A model generated the notes under the pieces. It was given only the letters and a program-made list of their open reading frames with translations, had not been told where the DNA came from and made no database searches. A stretch of 64,000 nucleotides of DNA, taken from the NCBI GenBank assembly GCA_033220425.1, contig CM065646.1, forward strand, positions 4,037,501 through 4,101,500. The letters run 5' to 3'. Source of the stretch: Lepraria neglecta (Eukaryota > Ascomycota > Lecanoromycetes > Lecanorales > Stereocaulaceae). The position numbers and the translations under genes were made by a program. Below, one piece after another: positions 57,090-64,000 of the stretch. Positions within the stretch are counted from its first letter, which is position 1. Every line of letters begins with the position of its first letter.

Positions 57090-58665
57090 ATGAAGACTAT
57101 ATTCAAGAATGGAAAAGTTTTCTCTTGTGCTGGCCAGAATCACGACGCAGAAATACACTCATGCATGATCGTCTGCGACGAGTGGGTAGAGTTTTTCGGG
57201 GAGAAAAATGACAGTGCACTCTCAGAGACTGGCGAGGAGCCGTTCCACATTATTGATTTGCAAAATCGCATGGTACTACCCGGCTTCATCGACGGCCACA
57301 TGCACCTTTTACTCTTAGGAAGCGCACTCCAGAAGATTGATCTGGCCTCTTGCAAAACCCTAGACGACATCAGACACGTAATCCGAAGCGCAGCACAAGC
57401 CGATCCTCACGCGGCTCGCATTCTTTGTCGCGGCTGGATGCATTCGATGATGGAGGGTTAAGCTCCTGTTAGCATGCTCGATGATCTAGATGACAGACCA
57501 ATCTTCATAGAGTCGAAAGATCTGCACTCGACTTGGTGCAGTACAGCTGCGTTGGCAGAACTCAAACTCCAGTACATGCTAGATCCAGCCGGCGGTGTGA
57601 TTCACCGGGATGAGAGTGGCAAGGCTACTGGCCTGTTGAGCGAAGCAGCGACGATGACTGCTGTCTGGCCTTTCTTGGCAAAAGCGGCTTCGATGGGGGA
57701 CAAGCTCAAATCTGTCCGTGAGGCAATCAAGACTTACAAAACTGCCGGTTATACTGGTGTGATTGACATGACCATGGATGAGAATGGGTGGGAGGCTTTG
57801 GAAGAATTGCGGTCCAAGGAAGAACTTTCAATTCATCTGGCTGCATATTGGCTCATAAGCCCATCTAAACACTAACGAGAAGCACATGGCACAGGTTGAC
57901 CGCGCAATAGCTTTGCACGACGACTTCAATCCTACAAATTCTCCAGATTTCTAGATCGCAGGTATCAAAGTCATCTGTGACGGCGTCATCGACGCCTTTA
58001 CAGCTGCTCTGTGCGAACCTTGTTCTTCTCACGGAGTCTCCTGTGACCCGTTATAGGATACTGAGATGCTAAAGCGAGTTGTGCAAAAGGCGGATTCAGC
58101 AGGCCTGCAGTGCGCCCTTCACGCCATTGGAGACGCTGCCATAAAACTCGCAATCGACAGCATAGAGTCGGTCGGTACCGCAGGACGACGGCATCGTATT
58201 GAGCATCTTGAGCTGACTTCACCCGGAGATGCGAAGCGTCTCAGCAACCTCAGAATCACAGCGTCCATTCAAGCAGTCCACGCCGATCCAGCCATCTTAC
58301 GTGCATGGCCAAAGCTGTTGGGCCAAGAGCGATTCAGCCGTTTGCCTATCGAGAGTTTCTAGACGACGATGCACACCTGGCTCTAGGTACGGATGCTCCG
58401 ACTGCGCCTCACATACTGCTGGCGAATTTGTACGTTGCCACGACTCGAAGGTCGGCAAAGGAATCGAAGCTGACGGATACGGCGAATGCGCATTTTGCTT
58501 TACCGCTTGCCAGCGCTATTTCTGGTGCCACTGCTGAGTCTGCTTTCTCTTGTTTGCGGGCTCGCGGGTTGGGACTCTCGAAGCTGGGAAGAAGGCTGAT
58601 TTCGTTGTCGTTGATATACAAATAGAGCCGGGAAAGCTGCTTAAGGCAGCTGTGGTTAAGACGTA
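57090..58665 (+). pseudogene. Amidohydrolase 3 (YtcJ-like), broken
   Basis: Metal-dependent amidohydrolase family. From ATG 57090: MKTIFKNGKVFSCAGQNHD, VLPGFIDGHMHLLLLGSALQ (the HxH metal site), HSTWCSTAALAEL, GGVIHRDESGKATGLLSEAA, then GIKVICDGVIDAFTAALCEP, CALHAIGDAAIKLAIDSIE, GRRHRIEHLELTSP, HLALGTDAPTAPHILLANLYVATTR and GTLEAGKKADFVVVDI. The sequence is colinear with the family but interrupted: TAA at 57459-57461 and further stops near 57872, 57951, 58035 and 58052. Frame changes follow near 58300 and 58550, and the last stop sits where a Trp is expected. It lacks any intact version here and cannot make the full enzyme. Confidence 0.85.
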
Positions 58666-59364
58666 GTTTAATAGCAAGAGAATCTAGGAGTGTGCGGCCT
58701 GAGTATGGATGGCTTTTCGACCAGTTTGCATCAGGGCTTGAGAGTTCTCTGAGATGGGTATTAGCGCCATACCTATACCTAGGGTATGTACTACGATTGG
58801 AAGGCAGCACTCTACCTCAATTGCAAGTATTCGACACCTCCGATTTTCACCGCTACAAAATCCAACTTAAACCTAAATTAAGTTCTCTAGGTCTAAATCG
58901 AAGGACACGCAATACATTTCTAGGAAATGTAGAAATGTTGTTAGGGTTATTAAATATTAGATTAGATGTATAAGCTATATAAAATGCATCTCTAATGATG
59001 ATGCTCGCTAATAGGTATCTGGTTGCACAATTATCCGCAGTGAAACTCTGTTACGGTTCTCACCGGGAGCCAGTCCCAGAGATGTTCTGGCATGATAATG
59101 CCGGAATCTTCAAATAAGAATGATGTAGATCGCTAGCCGCCCCATGGTTGTTCGTAACGTCGTAAGAGGCTGTGGAAAGAGAAGAGGCTGGACACTTAAC
59201 CCAGTCTAGGCTGCCTCTCCCCTCCTCACTCCCCTAATGCTCCTACTCGAGATCTCCTAGTCCTGTCATCCTTGAATAGGTTGCCTTTTCGCTACGGCTA
59301 AACCATGTGTTTTTGTTGTATCAAGGCCTCTTTGATGGAAGAGGAGGGTGGAAGCTTTGATGTT
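58666..59364. other. Intergenic, nothing seen
   Basis: About 700 bp. A 93-residue frame at 58692-58973 starts at GTG and has no recognisable content. The part near 58920-58980 is AT-rich. Confidence 0.45.
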
Positions 59365-59586
59365 CTAGTTTCTGCGACCCCAAGGCCACAGCCCATCCCG
59401 CTTTGAAACGGAGATAGGCTTGCGAGAAGTGTGGTCGGAGCCGGCTTGGGGGTTGGAGGTGAAGGTGAAGGAGGAGGATTGGCGGCGAGACTCGGTGAGG
59501 GGGTGCTTGTAGTGGATTTGGTGGTTGGCTTTGCTGTTGGCGCGGGAGCCAGCAGACAGGTTCTCGAGGATGAGTGCGTCGCTCAT
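59365..59586 (-). CDS. Small hypothetical protein, 73 residues
   Basis: From ATG 59586: MSDALILENLSAGSRANSKA, then a Ser/Arg/Lys-rich polar region ending KRDGLWPWGRRN. No signal peptide or membrane segment. The natural composition and clear ATG, with a TG-rich leader and pyrimidine-rich upstream DNA, favour a real small gene, but I recognise no family. Confidence 0.45.
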   Translation of the reverse strand: MSDALILENLSAGSRANSKANHQIHYKHPLTESRRQSSSFTFTSNPQAGSDHTSRKPISVSKRDGLWPWGRRN

Positions 59587-61233
59587 GGTTGGGTTGGTGT
59601 TTGGTAGAGTTGAGTTTGTGTGTGTGTCGGCTTGAATTGACTTCGATTTGTTTTTATTGATTGGAGGCAGATGTATGTGATTGATCTGTGTGCTTGATGT
59701 TTATTGTATATTAGCAGTCTGTCCACAGTGCGAGCACCTCTTTATATAATGCTTTCGAAGCCTAAAGCCTCCGATTCATCTCAGATGACATTATTAAGAA
59801 TTTTCCACGATGTCACAATACTATTTCATTAACTGGAAAGTTAGGTGATTTTCCTATCCGGAAAGCTGTCTAAGTATTTTCAACGTCACGCTGCAGATTT
59901 GACCGTTGCCAACCGAGAATCGCTGAAAAAGCGGCGGCAAGAATGATGTAATTTTGGCTTCTTATTCGCTTTCCACCGGCTGCTGCTTTTAGCTTGACGC
60001 AGACGTTACGTACAGTAAGCAGAATTCTGTCATCGCCGATTAGAAATCAGAATTTTCTTGCACCACCAATGCAACGTTGAGCGATTTCCTATTAATAAGA
60101 GTAATAGAATCAAAAGACTAACGTTTCGAGCGTCTTGTTGCTCCCCAGTGACGTGACCATTGGCTGAAAGCGGATAACGCATGCTTCTCGAGGCCTGATC
60201 GCATGGACGCCATTGTGCGAAATACTGCGACCCATTGTGCTTCATCTGGTGCATCGCCTTGGTCATCATTCTTTGGTTCGTTTTGGCTGCCGAGTAGAGC
60301 AGTTGACACGAAAGGTGACAGAATTGACGGTCTTGCTGAACAAGCTCACCAATAGCAGAAAATTCACGGCGAGGTCCCCTCGAAATTCTTCCTTGACAGC
60401 TCCAGTCAAAGCAAGCGATGTGCGCAAATAGAGAGTCGCCAAGTCCCAGTTGCACAGCCTTCTGAAATTTCGCCCAGACTGTCAACCAAATACTGCTTCA
60501 TTCCAGATATTTCAAAACTTGAACTGAATCAAGGTCCGGATCAATTTGCTACCCACTGACTATACAATACTCTACCGTGAGGATTTCATAGCCTATAGCT
60601 AACGAATTCTATTACTCCTTTCATGGAGATCAAACCGAGAATGTTGAGGAGAGTTTTCTTGCTTGTCATGTAACTTGGCCTGTCCGCCGCCAGATCCCAG
60701 TTCCATATACCCTGTCATGACCTGTTTGAATGAAACTGCCATTGCAACGCGACTTCCAGATAAGTAAACTTGGACCATGAAAGACCTAGGGTATGTTGGA
60801 GAAAAGAGAGCCAGCAGATTGGCAATGCTGATGGCTTATTGGCTATCCACCTATGAGTGCACGAAGTCCCCCACAACTTCTTGCCTTGCTCTTTCGAAGA
60901 CTCACCCACCAATCCCAAAGCCTCATCATCCCTCACATTTTTCATCCCGACCAAAGGCCCATCTCAAAGATACTCTCGCTATCAGAAAGACAAATCGAAA
61001 TGGTGTATTCTCCGCCAAAGCTTCCCTCCCAAAATACGGCCGGACTCTCACAACGAAATCATCCACGGTTGGGAATGTGTGTTCTGCAGCTGAGACAGAC
61101 GAGAGCTAGTATACACATAATATACCAGAAAGCGCCCTTCTGTTTCGTTAGAACGTAAGTAGCAATGAGCGTATTCGAAGAAGATAAAAGAAGGTCCGGC
61201 AGTCAAGAAGGCTGAGCTATGTCTAATGCGCCT
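59587..61233. other. Long intergenic region, no accepted gene
   Basis: About 1.65 kb. The first 400 bp is probably the promoter of the small gene on the minus strand. Frames at 60030-60485 (minus) and 60777-61158 (plus) start at non-ATG codons or look unnatural. One plus-strand frame ends with SHNEIIHGWECVFCS, which reads protein-like, but no start or family could be found. Confidence 0.45.
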
Positions 61234-61241
61234 GGCTCAAT

Positions 61242-61257
61242 CAAGGCTCTTGATGGT
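61242..61257 (+). repeat. hAT left terminal inverted repeat
   Basis: CAAGGCTCTTGATGGT, an exact inverse of 62421-62436. Preceded by TSD GGCTCAAT. Confidence 0.93.
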
Positions 61258-61492
61258 TGAACCAACTATTTAGTAATTAGTTGGTTTAGGTGGTTGGTTT
61301 GTCTTTTTCTTGCTCGTAGTTGGTCCAGTTTGAGATGTTGGTGGTCCAGTTTAAAACGGTTGGAGTTATATGGTTGGTGGTTTCGATCAGTTGGACCATG
61401 GTTTTTGGAGGTGTGGCGAATTTTTTAAGGTTAGGCGCGTTACCTATATAGGTTAGTGTATTTCTTTATTGGGTTAAAAGCCCTAGCCCTTT

Positions 61493-61795
61493 ATGCGAAG
61501 ATTACCCGGTGAAAACCTTACTCCGAGATTTTCTAACAAATCGCCGGCAATCCAGTGGCTTCTTCCAGAACAGCGCCAGCGACTTCCACTACTATCTAAG
61601 ATAGCAATCGACATCTACTCGATCCCTCCTATATCCTCCGAGCCCGAGAGAGTCTTCTCTTCTACCAAACATACGATTAGCGACCAGCGCTGCAGCCTGA
61701 AGATCGAGACTATTAAGCTATTAGAATGCCTGAAGTCTTGGTTCCGTATTGGGATCTTTACGCAGGAAGATTTATATAGCGTTATTACAATATAG
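61493..61795 (+). pseudogene. hAT transposase C-terminal (dimerisation) fragment
   Basis: 100 residues in one frame. WLLPEQRQRLPLLSKIAIDIYSIPPISSEPERVF and STKHTISDQRCSLKIETIKLLECLKSWF are the signature of the hAT dimerisation domain at the transposase C-terminus. The N-terminal zinc-finger and catalytic DDE regions are absent from the 250 bp between the TIR and this frame, so the fragment cannot be an active transposase. Confidence 0.9.
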
Positions 61796-62420
61796 GCAAG
61801 AGATAGATATAATATAGGGGACGGTGAGGGTAAACTCTAAGGAGACTCATAGGCATGGACTATACCAGGGACTACACCACAAGCATACATGAGACTGACG
61901 CTTTACTATTATTGGTTAGCGTTACACACATATATCAACTCGAAAAAGTGTCGCAATCGCATTTTGAACGTTTTGGAGGTTCAGCTAGGTTCAGCCAAAA
62001 TTTCAAAAAGTCGCTGTATTACACTTTTACTGGGGGCGACAACATACTACTCTGACTTAATCTATCTACAAGCCCGATGTACGCCGGTATTGTTTAGGGT
62101 GCTTATGAACCCCCCAGGGTATTTCTATATACTTGTTTTGTGGTGTTGTTGTCGCCAACCCTGTTGGCGGAGTTAGCAAATACACCGCATTTTAGACTTA
62201 AGATTTCCAAGGGAACTCGCATCCAATTTGAGCCGCAGCGCACCAAATTTTGGTGAGGTGCGGCTCCTTTCCGATACCCCCGCACTTAAACCATTTAAAA
62301 CCATTAACTACTGGTTTTTAGTGGTTTTTGGTAGTTGGTCCGGTTTGAGATCCCAACTGGACCACCAACCACTAAAACCTCGTAGTTGGTCCGGTTTGGG
62401 TTTCAAACTGGACCATTTGG

Positions 62421-62436
62421 ACCATCAAGAGCCTTG
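62421..62436 (-). repeat. hAT right terminal inverted repeat
   Basis: ACCATCAAGAGCCTTG, an exact inverse of 61242-61257. Followed by TSD GGCTCAAT. Confidence 0.93.
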
Positions 62437-62646
62437 GGCTCAATTGATTGGAGGAAGTAGAGTTCGCTAACTCTTACTCCTTGCAACTCTCCAATCCACA
62501 AATTTCAACCATACATAAACCTCATCACGCAGCACTACCTCTCATCCCCTCCTACAGCGCTTCCTGCCCCTTTACGTTCGCCATGCTCCTCAAAAACTAG
62601 CCTCAGTTTCCGTTCTACAGACCTGCTCTCCGAAATCATCAACCAA

Positions 62647-63415
62647 ATGTCGTCCCCTAATATCATCACAATAGGCCACAATGCGGATGGTCTCTCCATT
62701 TTCATAGATAACCCGCAACACAAGAACTTCTTCTCAAACGTGGGCATACTTTACAGCACCGCCAGCAGCGAGCCGATAGACCTCAACAAGAATGCAGACA
62801 TCTCAGCGTTCGAGAATCGTGACCACGCCGGCTTGATTCCGAAGTAGGGCAGCGTGGTGCTTGTTGTAGAATGGCCGCCGGGAGCTGATGGTCTTGCTAA
62901 GATACATTGTACGACAAGCGTTGATGTGGGAGTTATGATCGCCGGCCAAAGTACGTACCTCTTGTATTCGACTTTCTCTGGTTTGCAGCACCCCGGTTCA
63001 CCATCACCCCTGAGGTCCCGCCTCTGATTGCATGCTTCTGGTCTTCCGTTTTCTCCCGCTTTATTCGTCTCCTTCTTAATCTATTCGCTCCTTCGACAGT
63101 CATGTGCTATATCCCAGTAGTAAGAGAAACCGTGTTCAAACATCATATTCCTGTCCATCCACATGCTCACATACAAAGGCTTTCATTCATCTCCATCCTC
63201 GTTCCAAGGTTCTACATCTGCATCCAGCTCACTTTTCTAACATAGCTGAGTGTCATCTCGACAGCGGCGAAACCCGTCTCATCAAGCAGGGTGACGTCCT
63301 CCTCCAACGCGGCACCATGCACGCCTGGAAGAATCCGAGTGGGACAGAGACCCCGCGCATGCTCTGCTTTGTTTTACCAAGTCAGCCAGTGGAGGGGGCA
63401 AAGGAAAAGGTATAG
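62647..63415 (+). pseudogene. Cupin-domain protein gene with one in-frame TAG
   Basis: Small beta-barrel cupin of the fungal stand-alone type, often near metabolite clusters. Exons 62647-62950 and 63246-63415 join in frame to 157 codons. The 295-bp intron (GTACGT...AACATAG) is long for this genome. The first exon has GLIPK, then TAG (62845-62847), then GSVVLVVEWPPGADG and TTSVDVGVMIAGQ. The second has ECHLDSGETRLIKQGDVLLQRGTMHAWKNPSG, the cupin motif region. Everything but the TAG is intact, so the inactivation, if real, is recent. CAG-to-TAG is a possible RIP-type change. Confidence 0.75.
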
Positions 63416-64000
63416 GCTATCGGTTGGGAGATGATTGCAGCTTCCTTTGATGAACAGGCACTGGAACCAAAGGTCTAAAAGAGAGTAGGATGCAGACGGA
63501 TTGTCTAGGGAAATCAAGAAGGCTTTGAGATGAACCCGATGCTTTGGTAACGGTGCGTCGCCATATACTATCGAAATTAAATCTATGAAATATTAATAAG
63601 AAGGTTGAAAAAGAATCAAAACGTGCTCTGAATTCCTTGTCATCTGAAAAAATTGAAAGTCTTCCTCGATCTATCAACCATCATGGCTTACAAGACTAGC
63701 GGTAGACGCTTGCTACAGCTCAACCTTTGCTAAACACAGTTTTCATCTGACTCACAGTAGTAAGTGAACTTGTAGCCTGAATAGCCCGATCTACCATGCC
63801 GCTCCATTTTGTAATTCAGAAGACCGAATCAGCTTGGCACGGACAGCTGCTGGTATTGCTGAAGTCCTTACTGCCTTATGATGCTGTTCTTCTCATCTTT
63901 CCTGGTGCCTTCGTTTCTCGATTGCTACTACGCATCTGTCGTGTCTTGACTCAGTTCCCTGAACGTTGCCAACCCAAAACAGCGAACAGGCCTCGTGTAT
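63416..64000. other. Right-edge region, nothing seen
   Basis: 585 bp to the window end. An 86-residue minus-strand frame (63417-63677) begins near a CAT but has no recognisable content. No gene can be supported before the edge. Confidence 0.4.

Larger units (their letters stand above)
61242..62436 (+). mobile_element. Short hAT-family DNA transposon remnant
   Basis: A 1195-bp element with perfect 16-bp terminal inverted repeats CAAGGCTCTTGATGGT. It is flanked by a perfect 8-bp target duplication GGCTCAAT (61234-61241 and 62437-62444), the hAT length. Inside each end are subterminal repeats of the type GTAGTTGGTCCRGTTTGAG (61316, 62331, 62382). The interior keeps only the C-terminal dimerisation segment of a transposase, so the element is an internally deleted, non-autonomous copy. 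Confidence 0.93.

Noticed and set aside
60030-60485. 151-residue minus-strand frame as a gene
   Set aside because: It starts at TTG, has no recognisable motif, and its only ATGs lie deep inside. Composition looks like chance.
4781-62847. Idea that TAG is read as an amino acid in this genome, because several genes have single in-frame TAGs
   Set aside because: TAG is the natural stop of the MRC1 and dynamin-like GTPase 1 genes here, and the affected genes also carry other lesions or transposon context. Nonsense mutation or RIP is simpler.
1-64000. CRISPR arrays, tRNA or rRNA genes, bacterial-type operons
   Set aside because: No regularly spaced identical repeats, no cloverleaf-like sequence and no rRNA segment were seen. 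The window is eukaryotic in gene structure.

Overview
The window comes from a filamentous ascomycete (Pezizomycotina). The genes carry short GT-AG introns of about 40-110 bp. A chitin synthase of the filamentous-fungal type, a HET-protein remnant, fungal NLR architecture, a Ty1/copia element, an hAT element and AT-rich patches that look like RIP (repeat-induced point mutation) all point the same way. I cannot name the species.

Layout. 0-5.4 kb: 5' part of a chitin synthase (minus, runs off the left edge), a low-molecular-weight protein tyrosine phosphatase (plus), a small membrane protein, and a broken Pth11/rhodopsin-like membrane protein gene. 5.56-10.59 kb: a full-length Ty1/copia retrotransposon with near-identical 192-bp LTRs, a 5-bp target duplication, a half-tRNA primer site and one stop codon near the end of its polyprotein. 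10.6-19 kb: gene-poor stretch with hypothetical or broken genes and a pair of related F-box-like genes. 19.3-22.6 kb: a damaged membrane protein gene and a damaged ACC-synthase-like aminotransferase gene.

22.9-41.4 kb is the most interesting part. Two related dynamin-like GTPase genes are transcribed divergently. Downstream of the second, in the same direction, is a 9.6-kb gene that splices cleanly into one 3095-residue protein of the uncharacterised DUF6606/DUF3638/DUF3645 type. Its motifs occur in the order expected of an SF2/SecA-like ATPase. AT-rich, repeat-bearing spacers lie between and around these genes.

42-52 kb: an M20 amidohydrolase pseudogene, an intact folylpolyglutamate-synthase-like gene, an intact NLR-type gene (alpha/beta hydrolase, NB-ARC, helical repeat-like C-terminus), a hypothetical gene with a poly-C frameshift, and the C-terminal remnant of a HET-domain gene. 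52.4-56.6 kb: the housekeeping replication-checkpoint gene MRC1. 57-64 kb: an amidohydrolase-3 pseudogene, a short hAT element with TIRs and an 8-bp target duplication, and a cupin gene with one stop codon.

Housekeeping genes (chitin synthase, phosphatase, MRC1) sit at the two sides of an accessory interior that is rich in transposons, in pseudogenes and in gene families used elsewhere for self/non-self recognition or antiviral defence. The joint role of the GTPases, the giant ATPase-like protein and the NLR is inference from composition and proximity. Exon borders were set by hand from frame continuity and splice consensus, without alignments.
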